NCBI RefSeq assembly: GCF_000337455.1
Contig: NZ_AOIU01000023.1
Location: 57,273-121,272, forward strand
Reading direction: 5' to 3'
Length of the DNA: 64,000 nt
Source: Halosimplex carlsbadense 2-9-1
GTDB taxonomy: Archaea; Halobacteriota; Halobacteria; Halobacteriales; Haloarculaceae
A model generated the notes under the pieces. It saw only the letters and a list, made by a program, of their open reading frames with translations, searched no databases and was not told where the DNA came from. This document shows, piece after piece, positions 34,614 to 46,847 of the stretch. How positions within the stretch are numbered: the first letter of the stretch is position 1; every line of letters starts with the position of its first letter. Made by a program: the position numbers and the translations under genes.

Positions 34614-35028
34614 GTCCGAAAGTCGCTCTCGCTGTCACAAAATCCCATCGCCGAATCCCGATCACTGAAAATTTCCGACGCCCTCTCGCGGCGCCCGCTC
34701 GGTCTCCCGTTTCGTCGTTCGCGAACGAGCGTGAACGGATCGTGAGGTAGCGTTCGCCTCTCACGCGAGATGTCCCCGTACGACCGTTAGAATCTCTTTC
34801 CTCGGTTATATCAGCGAGCGCGCATCTGCTCGGCGACGCGGTGAGAGACCACGATCCGTCTGATTCAGCTGAAATACGGGCTGAGTTGACAGTGTTCACA
34901 AGTTATATGTGGTGTGTCTGGAATACCCGAGACGACTGTCGGTGGGTGAATTCGATGGGTGAAAAGCGGAATGCACGCTACGGCGGGTGGACAGTGAGAC
35001 GAGCAATCCGGTTTCGGGTGGTGGAGCG
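34614..35028. promoter_or_regulatory. AT-richer intergenic region ahead of the giant gene
   Basis: No gene is recognised. AAGTTATATG around 34900-34909 is the best TATA-like element for the giant gene, implying a leader of roughly 100 bases to ATG 35029, or about 60 to GTG 34987. TCGGTTATATC near 34804 is another AT-rich block. The sequence is visibly less GC-rich than most of the window. Confidence 0.45.
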
Positions 35029-38000
35029 ATGGTCGAGGTAAGTCGCCGAACAGTGGCAATCGCGGTCGTCGTCGTCGCCGCGCTGACTGGACTGGGACTC
35101 GGGGTTCCGTCGTTCGACGGAGGCGGTTCGGACGGGCCGTCCCCCGCGGTGATCGATACTCAAACGGTGACTGCAGTCGACTCGGCCCCCAGCGATGCGA
35201 CGCCGACCGTGCGCGAGACCACAACGTCCGGAGGGCCGACAGAAACCGAAGCCCCTGTCGGACCGACGGCGACGGCGAGCGATACGGCAACTCCGGGTGA
35301 GACGGCGACGGGCACCGGGACGGCGACGGCGAGCGATACGGCAACTCCGGGTGATACTGCAACTCCGGGTGATACGGCGACGCCTGCCGCGAACGAAACG
35401 GCGACACCGACTGGTGGGTCGGGCGGTACGTCCGGGTCAGACGGTGCGGATGGGACCTCTGGGTCAGGCGGTGCGGATGGTTCCTCTGGATCGGACGATG
35501 CGGATGGGACGTCCGGGTCGGACGGTAACTCCGGATCAGGCGGTGCGGGCGGGACGTCCGGGCCAGGCGGTGGGGACGGTACCTCCGGGGCGACACCGAC
35601 TCCAGGCGGCGGATCAGACGAGCCGATCGTGCAGAACGCGTCGTCGACGGTTGTCGACGGGGATACAGCTTCGATCACGGCCCCTGGAACGAGGTCGACC
35701 AGTCGGCGAGTCGTCTCGGCAGCCGTTCCCGATTCCATCGCGGCCGACGACGCGGTTCTCGTGGAGCGCCTGACCGTCACGACGAACGATTCCGAGTCCG
35801 TCTCACTGTCGGTGACGCGCCACGAGAACTATCGCGAGAGTCTGGGCGTGACCCAGCTAGGGGGGGCGCTCACCTACCTCAACGTCTCACATCCCTCGCT
35901 CTCCGATGCCGAGATCAGCGAGGCGGAGTTCGTCTACAGCGTCGAAAAGTCCGTCGTCGATTCGCGGAGAGGGTCACCGACGCTGTACCGATACAACGAT
36001 ACCGGATGGGAGACGGCGCAGGCCGAGCGAATCGACGAAACCAACTCGCGATACGTGTACCGAGCGCGGATGTCCGGGCTGTCGGTGTTCGGGTTCCTCC
36101 CGTCGTTGCGCGAACTCCTCGGACAGGCGCAGTCGCCTGACGCGATCAAAGGCGTCTCCGTCGTCAACAGGACCGACAATGACAACGACGGTCGCTACTC
36201 GGACTTCGACGTTCGGGTTCGAGCCAATACGACGCTTCGGGGATACGACGGCGATGGGAACGGCGATCCCTCCTTCGAGGTATTGATAAACGGTGCCCCG
36301 GTGAAACGAGCCGAACAGGGGGTCAGTCGGAAGCGAGACGGGAGCTTTGTGATCCCTATCCGCTGGAGTGAACTCAACGCGCATTCGGCTGGTGAACTCC
36401 CCGTCACAGTCGAGCTCCGAGACGACGATACCATCGAATCGGACGACCTAACGTGGGACCACGACCTCGCCGCGCGGGCGGAGACGACGGTGCAGTACGA
36501 GCCGCTCTCGGCGGAACTCGACGCGGATAGCGCGACGGTCGCGCTGATATCGAAGTCGAACAACGTGTACAGCGTGTATCACCAGCGTGCCCTGAACGAG
36601 CGGTACTGGCACGAGCGCGCGGTCGACGACGCCGACGTCGTCGCCGACCAGCTCAACAACGCGTTGCGGTCATACGTCACCGATCAGGTTCGGACCGGAG
36701 AGGAGTTGGCCGCGGACAAGGCGAAAGAGTCGCTGACCGACGCGGTGTTCTCGACGGTGAGCGCTACCGTACGGCAGACGATCGATTCCGCTCTCAGAGT
36801 CTATCGACTCGCGCTCACGTCGATGCGGACGGCCGTCGCTGCGGACAGAATGGGAAGCGCGATCCAGAGCGAAGCGGTGTCGATCCACCTCGACGACCGA
36901 TACACCTCGGCGGAGTACGAGGACATCAGGGAGACGATCCGCGCGCTCGAGGCGAACACCGAGCGACTCCAAACGGCGGTCGCCGACGACGACCGGGAGC
37001 AACGGGAGGCCGTGTTGAGAGAGCGAACGGCGCTACTGGAGGAACTCCACCGAGACGTTCCCCGGTACACGGACGCGCTCTATCGGAGCGTCACCCGCAA
37101 CTCGGTCGGCGACGAGGACTTGCGCGCGTACGTCATCACGCGCGAGCATCTGGAAACGCTTCGCACGTACGTCGAGGCGGACTATCAGCAGACGACTGAG
37201 ATGCTGACGGGATCGCCCTCATCGCTGCGGAACCAGACGACGATGCCGACCCACGGGTGGTACGGTGAGTCGCTGGCCGCCCTCGACGGCGAAACCGTCG
37301 TCCACGATACGTTCGAAACCGAGGACGATTATACGGTGTATCGGATCGATTCGAGCGACGACACCGGTGAGTCGCTCGAACTCCGCCTGCAGCGGAACAC
37401 CTCGCGGTCTGTCCAGGCGTCGATCTTCGACTACCGACCGACGAACCTCCAAACGGCGGTGAACGAGTCGTTCGACACCGTTCCCCGCGGCGGCCAGGAG
37501 TACACCGTTCAGAACGCCAACGGTAGCTACTACGTCGTCGTCCGGGCGAACGGGACGACCGGCCTCTACAACCTCGAAGCGTCGTCTTCCGACGGCGACG
37601 GCGTCAGCGTCTCCGTCGTCACGCGTGCCGGTCCCGACATCCAGAGCCCGGTTCTTACGGCCCGGTCTACGCCGCCGCGCGAGGAACTGCGCTCGGGTGA
37701 CGTCGTCTACGCGACGACGCGACGGAACGTGAGTTTCCGATGGAACGCGTGGGACGACAAGACGCCACCGGGCGAGATCGAATACCGGTACCGAACGGCC
37801 GAGGGCGCCGGGTTCTCGAGCTGGTCCAGTTGGCGCAACGCCTCCTCGTCGGGGAACGTCTCGCTGTCCTTCCAGTTCGACGACGGCGTCCACAGAGTTC
37901 AGGTGGTCGTCCGGGACGCCGCCGGGAGACAGGCCGTCAGGAACGTCGATGTCGCCGTCAGTCGGTTCACCCCGACGACGACAGTCGTGACGGACGGCGA

Positions 38001-41000
38001 CTCGACCGAGAACGACGTGTTCGTCAGGGTGCTCCCTGCACAGAGGCGAGTGGATTCGGTTACGCTGGAGTACCGAGAAGCCGGCACGTCGTCCTGGCAG
38101 ACGTGGCGAGTCGTCGACGACACCCGAGACTTCGGCAAGCTCGAGTTCACCGAGTCGGGGCCCGGAACCTACGAGATCAGGGCTCGGGCGACGAACCTGG
38201 CCGGAACCACCGGGGCCTGGGACAACACGACGCTGGAGTACCACCCCCCGGACCTGACGGCGCCGACCGTCGAACTGGCTCACGCTCCGCCGGTGCGAGC
38301 GGACGGGCGCCGCGTCATCGACGAGAGCCCGGTGACGCTGGCGTGGTCGGTCGCAGACGACAGAGCGGCGAACGAAACGCTCTCGTACCGCTTCCGACAC
38401 GACGACGATGAGGGCGGCACGTGGACCGACTGGCAAACCGTGGGTGCTGACGGTCGTGTGGCCGTCACGCGGCAGGTGAGCGAAGGCGCGAACCGCGGCG
38501 TCGTCGAGGTCCGCGACCCAGCCGGGAACGTCGGTCGTCATCGGGTCGACTTCACCGTCGATAGAACCGCTCCGGAACTCGGGTTCACCGCCGACGACGC
38601 GACGATGGGGGCGGCCGTCGATCTGAATGTCTCGGAGCGGGTCCGTTCGGTTCGGATCGAGTACCGCCCGAGCGACGGGTCCGAGGACTGGACGCGGCTG
38701 ACCGCACTGACCGAACTCGAAGGAGGGACACACCGCTTCAACCTCGGGGTTCCGGAGAACGGGACGTTCGATATCCGGGCCCGAGCTACCGACCACGCCC
38801 GCAACCGCGGCGACTGGCAGTACGGCTCGTTCCGAAGCGAGCGAGCGGTGACCGAGGGCGACGACTTGGAACAGTCGGTCGGCGGTGGGAACGGGGCCTG
38901 CCTGGCAGGCTGCGAAGGCGGTGGCGGCGGTGACGGGGGCGACGGGGACGGCCTCGGACCGCTCCCGGCCGGCGGCAGCGCGGAGATGACCTTCGAGCCG
39001 TTCTCCGGCAGGGGGCTCATCGAACTGTACGTCGCCTCGCGGGACGGCCGAACGCTCTCTCTCCGGACCATCGAGTACGGTCCCGACCGGAACGAGACAG
39101 TCAGCGCCGACCTTCCGGGGAACCTCACGTCGGGTGACCGACTGCGCGTTCGCGTCCTGAACGGGTCGAGTGACGACCCCGATGTCGTCCTCGAGAGTCT
39201 CCGACTGTACGGCGCGGCCCCGACCGGCCCGACCGTCGAGACGAAGCCGGAGACGCCGATAGCGGGGCGGTCGACGACGCTCGCCGCTTCGACGGCGCAG
39301 TCGGACACCGGATCGATTACCGAATACGCCTGGGACTTCGATCTGGACGGGACCTTCGAGGTTACCGGCGAGCGGGTCAACACGACGTTCGTCCACTCGG
39401 GTGCCAACTCCGTCGTCGTCAGAGCGACGGACGTCTTCGGGTCCAGCAGCCGCGCGACCCGGACGATCGACGTGAACGCGCCTCCCGAACCGGAAGTCGA
39501 CGGGCCGACGGACACCCGGACGGACAGCTCGGTCGTGTTGAACGCCCGGGGATCCGTCGACGTCGACGGGCACGTCGACCGGTATCGGTGGGATACCGAC
39601 GAGGACGGGGCGTTCGAGGCGACCGGCGATTCGGTTGCGGTTCGGTATCCGGACGACGGGAACTACACGGTCCGTGTGCGCGTGACTGATAACGAGAGCG
39701 CGTCTAGCGACCGATCGCGAACGGTTCGCGTCCGGAACAGGCCGCCCCAGGCATCGTTCAATCTGTCGACCCGAGCACCGCTCGTCGGCGACTCGGTCAC
39801 GTTCGACGGTGCCGGGAGTGGCGACCCCGACGGGTCGGTCCAGCGGTTCGAGTGGGATGTCGACGGCGACGGGAGCGTCGAGTCGACGGGCTCGACCGCT
39901 ACCGAGACGTTCCGGTCCGCAGGCATGCGGACGGTCACGCTGCGCGTCGTCGACGACGACGGGGACAGCAGCCGGGTCAGCAGGACGTTCTACGTGAACG
40001 CGCCTCCGACCGCACGCGCGGCGGTGCCGGACAGCGTGCTGACCGGCGAGCGTGCGCCGCTGAACGGAAGCCGGTCGACCGACCCCGACGGTTCTCTCAC
40101 GGCCTACGAGTGGGACATCGACGACGACGGGTCGTTCGAGCGCGCGTCCGAGACCGTCGATCGGTTGTACGACGACGACGGCACGTACGTAGTCAGGCTC
40201 CGCGTCACGGATGCGCGCGGAGCGAGCGATACGGCGAACGCCACGGTCACGGTACGGAACCGACCACCGCGAGCGAACGCGACCGTCCGCCCGGCGGTTC
40301 CGGTGATCGGAGAGCGGACCGTGTTCGACGCGAACGGGAGCACAGACCCGGACGGATCGGTCGAGACCGTGCAGTGGGACATCGGCGCCGACGGCAGTAT
40401 CGAGGCCAACGGAACGACGTTCCCGACGCGCTTCGATACCGGCGGCAACCACACCGTGCGGGTCGTGGTAGTCGACGACGACGGGGCGACGAACGCGACG
40501 ACCGAGCGGATCTACGTGAACGTTCCACCCGAGCCGGCCGTCGAACTTCCGTCTACGGTGTTGACTCGCCAGCCAGTCAACTTCAGCGCCGCGAACGCCA
40601 CCGATCCGGACGGGACGATCACCGCGTATCGGTGGGATCTGGCGGGAGACGACGCGACCGACGTGACGGGTCGGACCGCGACTCGAAGCTACGCGGACGA
40701 TGGTACGGTCCGAGCCACGCTGCAAGTCGCGGACGACCGCGGGGAGACGGCGTCGGTAAACCGGACGTTCACCGTCCGAAACCGGCCTCCGACCGCGTCG
40801 GTTTCCAGTCCGGCGGACCTGAGCGATAGCTCGAATCTGGTCCTCCCGGCCAACGAGACGGTCACGCTGGCCGCGACGGACAGTTCCGACCGCGACGGAC
40901 GGATCGCGTCGGTCTCCTGGGACCTGGACGGGGACGGTGACGCTGACGCCTCCGGCGAGACGATCACTAACCGGTTCCCGGAGCCGGGGATGGAGCGGGT

Positions 41001-44000
41001 CGACGTGACGGTGACCGACGACGACGGCGCCGAAACGACGCGTGAGGTTTCCGTTCGGGTGAACGCGGAACCGGCCGCTTCCCTCGCGGTACCGGAGACA
41101 GTGCTGACCGACGAGACAGTCACACTCGACGCGTCGGGTTCGACCGATCCCGACGGCCGGGTCGTCCGCTACGAGTGGACGACGCCAGTGGGGAGTTCCT
41201 CGTCGACCGGGCCGGTGGTGAATCGCTCGTTCCCGGACGACGGCGTCGTCACGGTAGCGGTCACAGTCGTCGATTCGGACGGAAGTACCGATACCGTCGC
41301 TCGGAACCTCACGGTGGTGAACCGCTCGCCGAACGGGACGATCAGCGGTCCCGAGGGAGTGACCGCAGGCGACCCGGTCGTCTTCGAAGCCGACGCGAGG
41401 GACCCCGACGGGTCGGTCGCGAGCTACGAGTGGCGCGTCGGCCGGGACGAGACCGCGGTCGCGAGCGGGCGGTCGTTCGAGACGGAGTTTTCCTCGACGG
41501 GACCGGTCGAGTTCTTCGTGACGATCACCGACGACGACGGGAGCAGAACCGTCCTGAACGACACAGTCGTCGTCCGGGCCGAGAACGGTACCGACGGCGG
41601 GAACGAGCAACCCGTCGTCGGGTCGTGGCCCATGTTCGGTGGCGGTCCGGCTAATACGGGCGCCACCGCGGCCGGCGGTCCCTCGCCGCCGCTCGACGAA
41701 CTGTGGAGTGCGTCGACCGAGGGTACCGGATACTCGTCGCCGTCGGCGGTCGACGGTACCGTCTACGTCAGTCAGCCGCCCAGGGCCGTCCGGGCTCTGG
41801 ACGCCGCCAACGGCGCGCACCTGTGGACGGTCTCGGTCGACGGAAGCGTGGCCGGATCGCCGGCCGTCGTCGGTGGGACCACCTACGTCGGTACCGCGAA
41901 CGGGACCGTCCACGCGCTGGACGCCGGATCCGGTTCGAAACGGTGGCGCTTCGACACCGAGGAGTATCTGCTGTCCGTCTCGACAGTCACCGACGGGACC
42001 GTCTACGTCGGCGGTGGGAGCGGAACCCTGTACGCACTGGACGCCGATACCGGTGCCCTGCAGTGGAAATACGCGACGGGTGGTTCGGAGCTCCCGCCCT
42101 CGCCAGCAGTGAGCGGCGGGACGGTCTACGTCGGAGACCGGTACGGCGAGGTGTACGCCCTCGACGCAGGTTCCGGAGCGGAGGTCTGGAACGCCTCGCT
42201 CGGGGCGGTCACGTCGCCGCCGGTGGTCGCCGACGGCTCCGTCTACTTCTCGACCCGAGGCGGTGACCTGTACGCGCTGGACGCACGGACGGGCGATCGC
42301 GAGTGGTTGACTTCGCCATCGTCGATGGAACGCGGTCCGACCCGACCAGCGGTTCTCAACGGGTCCGTGTACGTGGTGGTTGGCGACTCGGATCTGCTCG
42401 CGGTGGACGCTGCTACCGGTACCGAGACGTGGAACGCCGCAGTCGGCGGACAGGTAACGGCCCCGCCGACGGTGGTCGACGATACGGTCTACGTCGGGAA
42501 CGGCACCGGGACCCTCTCGGCGTTCGACGCCCGGACAGGCGTTCGGGAAGGGACGTTCCCCGTCGGCGGTGACGTCACCGCGCCGGCTGTGGCCAACGGG
42601 ACTCTCTACGTCGGGAACGACTTCGCCCAGGTTTACGCTCTTGAAGAGAGCGAAACGGACGAGTCCGCTGGCGGAGACACGGGCGTCGAACCGGCCGCGA
42701 TCGATCTCCTGGACCCCGATGGGAACACCTACGCCGCCGGCGACACGGTCGGGCAGGTTCCGGGGGTGACGCTGAACCGCTCGATCACGTTCGAGAGTGG
42801 CGACCGTTACCGGTTCGTCATCGAGAACCGCGAAACCGACGGCGAGGTCCGGATCACTCCGCCCGTCTCCAAGTCAATCGATGCCGGAACGACGATCGTT
42901 CTCAACGGCCGGGGCGCCGACGGGGAGGCCAGCGGAGCTGCCCGTTTCTGGGCCGTCGGAGAGACCGATCTGCGTACCGCATCGTCGACGGTGCGCGGCG
43001 AATTCCCGACGGAGGGTGTACTCAATCTCAGCGTGCGACTCGAAGACGCACGGACGAACGAAACGATCGCGACGTCGGAGACCGAGTCGTTCGTCTCCGG
43101 GTACGTAGCGGAGTACGGGCAGAACAGTACCTCCGGAACCGTCGCTTTCGCCGTCAACGGGAGCACGTTGCCGCGCGGTTCGACGGTCCAGGCGACGATC
43201 TACAACGCGTCCGTCGACACGCCGGGCGAGACGACGGACAAGCAGACGGTCCAGCTCGAGTATCTCTACGAGACCGACCTGTTCGTCGGCACGTTCGATG
43301 CGACTGCACTCGAAGGGAGTTCCACCGAGTCGCCGAGCGAGTACAGCGTCGAAGTCGAAGCCACGCTCCCCGACCGATACGGGACCGGCTTCACCGTCTC
43401 CGGAGACAGCGTCTTCGAAGTCACGGAGTCCCAAGAAGCGCGTACCCCACCGGGAACCTCGGGCCCAACGAAGACTCCGACAGGCACTTCGGCCCCAACG
43501 AGTACTCCAGCACCGACTGCGACGCCAACGAGTACTCCAGCACCGACTGCGACCCCAACGAGTACTCCAACACCGACTGCGACCCCGACGAGTACTCCAA
43601 CACCGACTGCGACCCCGACGAGTACTCCCGCACCGACTGCGACGCCGACGAGTACTCCAACACCGACTGCGACGCCGACGAGGACTCCCACAGCAACCGC
43701 GACCCCGACGAGTACTCCACCACCGACTGCGACGCCGACGAGTACTCCACCACCGACTGCGACGCCAACGAGTACTCCAGCACCGACGGGCACCTCGGCC
43801 CCAACGGGGACCTCAGCCCCAACGAGTACTCCACCGGAGACCTCAACGCCGACGAGTACTCCCACAGCAACCGCGACGCCGACGAGTACCATCACGACGA
43901 CGCCGATAGAGACGTCTCAGTCGCGCTTGACCGGCAAAGAGACGGCGCCATCTCCGATGATGGAAGTCTCGGACACTCTGTCGAGGGGAAAAACGACGAT

Positions 44001-44136
44001 AGGCACGTCGGTTACCGTCCCAATGGGGGCAGGCCAACAGACGAGATTTCTGATGCCCACGACGACACCGACCGAGAGGCTCGCAGAGATCTGTACCGCC
44101 CTCGCCGAGGTCTCGCTCCCGTTCGGTTCCTCGTAG
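35029..44136 (+). CDS. giant secreted PKD/PQQ-propeller protein
   Basis: About 3,035 residues from ATG 35029. A signal/anchor helix ([18 protein letters not shown]) is followed by Thr/Ala/Pro and Gly/Ser/Asp linkers (about 75-195), a beta domain resembling PGF-pre-PGF modules (about 205-360), a helical region (about 490-730), a PPC-like domain (about 755-865), and Ig-like units ending [13 protein letters not shown]. Nine PKD domains follow (about 1396-2185; recurrent DPDGS..YEWD and VRVTD), then a PQQ-type propeller (about 2197-2541; repeated [13 protein letters not shown]), two beta domains, and a Thr/Pro tandem repeat (about 2805-2955). No PGF-CTERM or sortase-like anchor is visible at the C-terminus. 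It is likely a cell-surface adhesin or scaffold. A GTG at 34987 is an alternative start. Confidence 0.88.
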   Translation: MVEVSRRTVAIAVVVVAALTGLGLGVPSFDGGGSDGPSPAVIDTQTVTAVDSAPSDATPTVRETTTSGGPTETEAPVGPTATASDTATPGETATGTGTATASDTATPGDTATPGDTATPAANETATPTGGSGGTSGSDGADGTSGSGGADGSSGSDDADGTSGSDGNSGSGGAGGTSGPGGGDGTSGATPTPGGGSDEPIVQNASSTVVDGDTASITAPGTRSTSRRVVSAAVPDSIAADDAVLVERLTVTTNDSESVSLSVTRHENYRESLGVTQLGGALTYLNVSHPSLSDAEISEAEFVYSVEKSVVDSRRGSPTLYRYNDTGWETAQAERIDETNSRYVYRARMSGLSVFGFLPSLRELLGQAQSPDAIKGVSVVNRTDNDNDGRYSDFDVRVRANTTLRGYDGDGNGDPSFEVLINGAPVKRAEQGVSRKRDGSFVIPIRWSELNAHSAGELPVTVELRDDDTIESDDLTWDHDLAARAETTVQYEPLSAELDADSATVALISKSNNVYSVYHQRALNERYWHERAVDDADVVADQLNNALRSYVTDQVRTGEELAADKAKESLTDAVFSTVSATVRQTIDSALRVYRLALTSMRTAVAADRMGSAIQSEAVSIHLDDRYTSAEYEDIRETIRALEANTERLQTAVADDDREQREAVLRERTALLEELHRDVPRYTDALYRSVTRNSVGDEDLRAYVITREHLETLRTYVEADYQQTTEMLTGSPSSLRNQTTMPTHGWYGESLAALDGETVVHDTFETEDDYTVYRIDSSDDTGESLELRLQRNTSRSVQASIFDYRPTNLQTAVNESFDTVPRGGQEYTVQNANGSYYVVVRANGTTGLYNLEASSSDGDGVSVSVVTRAGPDIQSPVLTARSTPPREELRSGDVVYATTRRNVSFRWNAWDDKTPPGEIEYRYRTAEGAGFSSWSSWRNASSSGNVSLSFQFDDGVHRVQVVVRDAAGRQAVRNVDVAVSRFTPTTTVVTDGDSTENDVFVRVLPAQRRVDSVTLEYREAGTSSWQTWRVVDDTRDFGKLEFTESGPGTYEIRARATNLAGTTGAWDNTTLEYHPPDLTAPTVELAHAPPVRADGRRVIDESPVTLAWSVADDRAANETLSYRFRHDDDEGGTWTDWQTVGADGRVAVTRQVSEGANRGVVEVRDPAGNVGRHRVDFTVDRTAPELGFTADDATMGAAVDLNVSERVRSVRIEYRPSDGSEDWTRLTALTELEGGTHRFNLGVPENGTFDIRARATDHARNRGDWQYGSFRSERAVTEGDDLEQSVGGGNGACLAGCEGGGGGDGGDGDGLGPLPAGGSAEMTFEPFSGRGLIELYVASRDGRTLSLRTIEYGPDRNETVSADLPGNLTSGDRLRVRVLNGSSDDPDVVLESLRLYGAAPTGPTVETKPETPIAGRSTTLAASTAQSDTGSITEYAWDFDLDGTFEVTGERVNTTFVHSGANSVVVRATDVFGSSSRATRTIDVNAPPEPEVDGPTDTRTDSSVVLNARGSVDVDGHVDRYRWDTDEDGAFEATGDSVAVRYPDDGNYTVRVRVTDNESASSDRSRTVRVRNRPPQASFNLSTRAPLVGDSVTFDGAGSGDPDGSVQRFEWDVDGDGSVESTGSTATETFRSAGMRTVTLRVVDDDGDSSRVSRTFYVNAPPTARAAVPDSVLTGERAPLNGSRSTDPDGSLTAYEWDIDDDGSFERASETVDRLYDDDGTYVVRLRVTDARGASDTANATVTVRNRPPRANATVRPAVPVIGERTVFDANGSTDPDGSVETVQWDIGADGSIEANGTTFPTRFDTGGNHTVRVVVVDDDGATNATTERIYVNVPPEPAVELPSTVLTRQPVNFSAANATDPDGTITAYRWDLAGDDATDVTGRTATRSYADDGTVRATLQVADDRGETASVNRTFTVRNRPPTASVSSPADLSDSSNLVLPANETVTLAATDSSDRDGRIASVSWDLDGDGDADASGETITNRFPEPGMERVDVTVTDDDGAETTREVSVRVNAEPAASLAVPETVLTDETVTLDASGSTDPDGRVVRYEWTTPVGSSSSTGPVVNRSFPDDGVVTVAVTVVDSDGSTDTVARNLTVVNRSPNGTISGPEGVTAGDPVVFEADARDPDGSVASYEWRVGRDETAVASGRSFETEFSSTGPVEFFVTITDDDGSRTVLNDTVVVRAENGTDGGNEQPVVGSWPMFGGGPANTGATAAGGPSPPLDELWSASTEGTGYSSPSAVDGTVYVSQPPRAVRALDAANGAHLWTVSVDGSVAGSPAVVGGTTYVGTANGTVHALDAGSGSKRWRFDTEEYLLSVSTVTDGTVYVGGGSGTLYALDADTGALQWKYATGGSELPPSPAVSGGTVYVGDRYGEVYALDAGSGAEVWNASLGAVTSPPVVADGSVYFSTRGGDLYALDARTGDREWLTSPSSMERGPTRPAVLNGSVYVVVGDSDLLAVDAATGTETWNAAVGGQVTAPPTVVDDTVYVGNGTGTLSAFDARTGVREGTFPVGGDVTAPAVANGTLYVGNDFAQVYALEESETDESAGGDTGVEPAAIDLLDPDGNTYAAGDTVGQVPGVTLNRSITFESGDRYRFVIENRETDGEVRITPPVSKSIDAGTTIVLNGRGADGEASGAARFWAVGETDLRTASSTVRGEFPTEGVLNLSVRLEDARTNETIATSETESFVSGYVAEYGQNSTSGTVAFAVNGSTLPRGSTVQATIYNASVDTPGETTDKQTVQLEYLYETDLFVGTFDATALEGSSTESPSEYSVEVEATLPDRYGTGFTVSGDSVFEVTESQEARTPPGTSGPTKTPTGTSAPTSTPAPTATPTSTPAPTATPTSTPTPTATPTSTPTPTATPTSTPAPTATPTSTPTPTATPTRTPTATATPTSTPPPTATPTSTPPPTATPTSTPAPTGTSAPTGTSAPTSTPPETSTPTSTPTATATPTSTITTTPIETSQSRLTGKETAPSPMMEVSDTLSRGKTTIGTSVTVPMGAGQQTRFLMPTTTPTERLAEICTALAEVSLPFGSS
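35268..35600 (+). repeat. tandem coding repeats, Thr-Pro-Gly then Gly-Ser-Asp type
   Basis: Within the giant gene, short units encoding DTATPG (35280-35390) pass into units of about 24-30 bases encoding [13 protein letters not shown] peptides (35420-35590). They form a flexible extracellular stalk and are sites where replication slippage is expected. Confidence 0.8.
43485..43890 (+). repeat. 30-bp coding tandem repeat, [10 protein letters not shown] type
   Basis: About a dozen 30-base units, each starting near AGTACTCCA, encode ten-residue Thr/Pro repeats in the giant protein. Units differ mainly at one or two positions (GCA, ACA, CCA at the variable Pro-X codon). The alternate frame through the array stays open well past the annotated stop, so a slippage error would be silent to gene finders. 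Confidence 0.85.
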
Positions 44137-44384
44137 GTGGATGTCCGGCGCTCTCTGACTTCCGAACGGGATCGACGATCTGTTACAACGTGTTCTACTG
44201 TCTTCGACCTCGGTTTTGATTGCGAAGTGGCGACCGGTCCGGATTGGTTTTTCCGACTTGCTACCGAAGCAGTTTGCTTCTTAGTTCACCGGTTCGGTGC
44301 GGTGGTTGGATGTCGGCCAGCCGAATCCCATTTCGAGGTCCACTCGGACCACGCTTAAGTCCGCACAGCCCCCAGAGAAGGGGA
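44137..44384. promoter_or_regulatory. intergenic gap with penicillin acylase promoter
   Basis: The gap is AT-richer and holds no convincing gene. ACGCTTAAG at about 44351-44359 stands about 28 bases before the acylase ATG and suits a leaderless or very short leader transcript. Confidence 0.5.
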
Positions 44385-46847
44385 ATGCCATCCAGACGGT
44401 CGGTGATCGCCGCGCTCCTCGGCGGGAGCGTCGGCGCCGCGACGCTGACGGACGCACGGGGGTACCTCGACCGGTTCGCGCCGCTGTCGGGCGACGCCTG
44501 GGGTGCGGCGACGGCCGACACTCGCGAGCGAGTCGCGACGCCTTACGGCGACGCGACCGTCCGCTACGACGACGCGGGCGTCCCCACCGTAGAGGCCGGC
44601 GACGAACTGTCGCTGTACTTCGCGGTGGGGTACGTCCACGCGGCCGACCGGCTGTTCGAGATGGACCTGATCCGCCGGCGGATGCGCGGGACCCTCTCGG
44701 CGGCCGTCGGCGAGCGCACCGTCGAGTCGGACCGGTTCCACGCCCAGATGGACTTCGCGAGCGCCGCCGAGGCGAGCTGGCGGGCCGTCCGCGACACCCC
44801 GACCGGTGAGGCCATGCGCGCGTACGCCGCCGGCGTCGAGGCCCACCGGGCGAGCGAACCGCTCCCCCTGGAGTTTCGGCTGCTGGACTACGAGCCCGCC
44901 GCGTGGACGCCCATCGACTCGATGCTCGTCGAGAAGCAGATCAGCTGGGGCCTGACCGGGAGCTTCCGGTCGCTGCGTCGCTCGGCCGCGGCCGACGCGC
45001 TCGACGAGTCGGCGGCGGCGACGCTGTACCCCGAGCGGATGGACCACGACGTGCCGGTCCTGCGGGGCGGGACTGGCGCGGAGCGCGAAGACACGACCGC
45101 GGCGGCGTCACCCACCGCGGCCACGGACGTACGGAACGAGGGCGGCCTCGCGTCGCTGTCGACGTGGCTGGCCGATTTCGAGTCCGAGCCGGGGATCGGC
45201 TCGAACAGCTGGCTCGTCTCGGGCGAGTACACCGCGAGCGGCGACCCACTGTTGGCCAACGATCCGCATCTGAACCTGATGGCGCCGCCGGTCTGGTACC
45301 AGATGGTCCAGCGCTGTCCGGGCATGCGCGTGCGGGGTGTTTCGTTCCCCGGTGTCCCGTTCGTCGTCATCGGCGAGAACGACGCGGGCGCCTGGGGGTT
45401 CACCAACGCCGGCGCCGACGTGCTGGACACCTACACGTACGAGACGCGCGACGGGGAGTACCGCTACGGCGACGAGTGGCGGGCCTTCGAGACCGAGGAG
45501 CGGACCATCGAGGTCGCCGGCGGCGACGACCGAACGGTCACGGTCCGCAAGAGCGTCCACGGGCCGGTCCTCGAACGCGAGGGGCGGCGTGTCGGCGTCG
45601 CCTGGACCGGCCTCCAGGCCTCCCGGACCGCGATCGCGGTTCACGAACTCGACCGCAGCGGCGGCCGCGAGGACGCCCTCGCGGCGCTGTCGAAGTTCGA
45701 CACGCCGACGCAGAACGCCGTCTACGCCGACCGCGAGGGCGATACCGCCTACTGGATGACCGGGCTCGTCCCCGTCCGCGAGTCCGACGGGGAGGGCGCG
45801 GGGAGCGGCGAACCCGGCGACGGGGAAGCCGTTCGCGGCGACCGCGTCTTCGACGGCTCCGCCCGCGAGGGGGTGTGGCCGGGGTACGAACCGTACGGGG
45901 AACCCGACTTCGAGACGGGGTGGATCCCCTTCGGCGAGAAGCCGGGGGTCCGCGACCCCGACTACGTCGCGACCGCGAACCAGCGGATCGCCGACGACCT
46001 CGACCGCTACATCGGCGAGGGGTACGCCGCGCCCTTCCGCGCCCGCCGCATCTACGACCTGCTGGACGAGCGGGCCGCGAGCGACGACCCCTTCGACTTC
46101 GCGTCCATGCGTCGCGTCCAGCGCGACGTGGTCGACGAGCGCGCCCGGCTGTTCGTCCCGACGATCCTCGACGCCCGCGAGTCGATGGACGACGCCGCGC
46201 GGGCCGCGGCCGACCGTCTGGCGGAGTGGGACTACCGCATGAATCGCGACTCCCGGGCCGCGCTCGTCTTCGAGTTGTTCGTCGACCACTACCTCGAACG
46301 GGTGTTCGACCCCGTGTTCGAGGCCGCCGGTCTCGACGGGAGCCACTACCCCAACGACTGGGTGCTGTTCACGCTCGGCCCCGAGAGCCGGTGGTTCGCC
46401 GACCCGCCCGCCGAGGGGGTCGACTCCCGATCCAGCAGTGGCCTGATCGCGGGGGCGATGGCCGACGCGGCCGCCGAGATCGAGGCGGAGGGCTACGAGA
46501 CCTACGGCGACTACAACCGGACCGCGATCGACCATCCCTTCGGCCTGGGCTTCCTGAACTACCCGCGGCTCCCGACGGACGGCTCGCCGGCGACGGTCCG
46601 CAACTTCCGCAGGGAGTCGGCCGTCGGCAGCAGTTTCCGCCTGCTCGCGCGGTTCGACGGCGACCCCTCGCTGGGGATGATCCCGGGCGGCAACGACGGC
46701 GAGTACTTCTCGGAGCACTACAGCGACCTCCTGAAACCGTGGGCCGACGGCGAGTATCGCCCGCTGGTCGCGACGAGCGAGGGGGCGCCTGACATCCGGT
46801 TCCAGGCGGGAGACGCCGCTGCCGACGGAGGTGCCGGCGATGAGTGA
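44385..46847 (+). CDS. penicillin acylase family N-terminal nucleophile hydrolase
   Basis: An 820-residue Ntn-hydrolase precursor. The N-terminus MPSRRSVIAALLGGSVGAAT has a twin-arginine-like signal, so it is probably exported folded. The alpha part has VRYDDAGVPTVEAGD and AVGYVHAADRLFEMDLIRRR; the autoprocessing site and nucleophile are in GIGSNSWLVSG (Ser273 begins the beta part); ANDPHLNLMAPPVWYQM and GVSFPGVPFVVIGENDAGAWGF-like blocks are beta-subunit hallmarks. It hydrolyses an amide such as an acylated amino acid or acyl-homoserine lactone; the substrate is unknown. Its stop overlaps the next gene by eight bases. Confidence 0.92.
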   Translation: MPSRRSVIAALLGGSVGAATLTDARGYLDRFAPLSGDAWGAATADTRERVATPYGDATVRYDDAGVPTVEAGDELSLYFAVGYVHAADRLFEMDLIRRRMRGTLSAAVGERTVESDRFHAQMDFASAAEASWRAVRDTPTGEAMRAYAAGVEAHRASEPLPLEFRLLDYEPAAWTPIDSMLVEKQISWGLTGSFRSLRRSAAADALDESAAATLYPERMDHDVPVLRGGTGAEREDTTAAASPTAATDVRNEGGLASLSTWLADFESEPGIGSNSWLVSGEYTASGDPLLANDPHLNLMAPPVWYQMVQRCPGMRVRGVSFPGVPFVVIGENDAGAWGFTNAGADVLDTYTYETRDGEYRYGDEWRAFETEERTIEVAGGDDRTVTVRKSVHGPVLEREGRRVGVAWTGLQASRTAIAVHELDRSGGREDALAALSKFDTPTQNAVYADREGDTAYWMTGLVPVRESDGEGAGSGEPGDGEAVRGDRVFDGSAREGVWPGYEPYGEPDFETGWIPFGEKPGVRDPDYVATANQRIADDLDRYIGEGYAAPFRARRIYDLLDERAASDDPFDFASMRRVQRDVVDERARLFVPTILDARESMDDAARAAADRLAEWDYRMNRDSRAALVFELFVDHYLERVFDPVFEAAGLDGSHYPNDWVLFTLGPESRWFADPPAEGVDSRSSSGLIAGAMADAAAEIEAEGYETYGDYNRTAIDHPFGLGFLNYPRLPTDGSPATVRNFRRESAVGSSFRLLARFDGDPSLGMIPGGNDGEYFSEHYSDLLKPWADGEYRPLVATSEGAPDIRFQAGDAAADGGAGDE

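Noticed and set aside
37219..41913. 1,564-codon open frame antisense to the giant secreted protein gene
   Set aside because: It mirrors the PKD gene codon by codon, has Arg/Val-rich composition unlike haloarchaeal proteins and no domain; a GC-driven shadow.
43485..43890. Possible CRISPR-like array
   Set aside because: The 30-base units are contiguous, in frame and encode Thr/Pro repeats; no spacers exist.
44137..44358. 73-residue open frame between the giant gene and the acylase
   Set aside because: Random-like composition with Cys/Phe, no start context; also overlaps the alternate frame of the giant gene.
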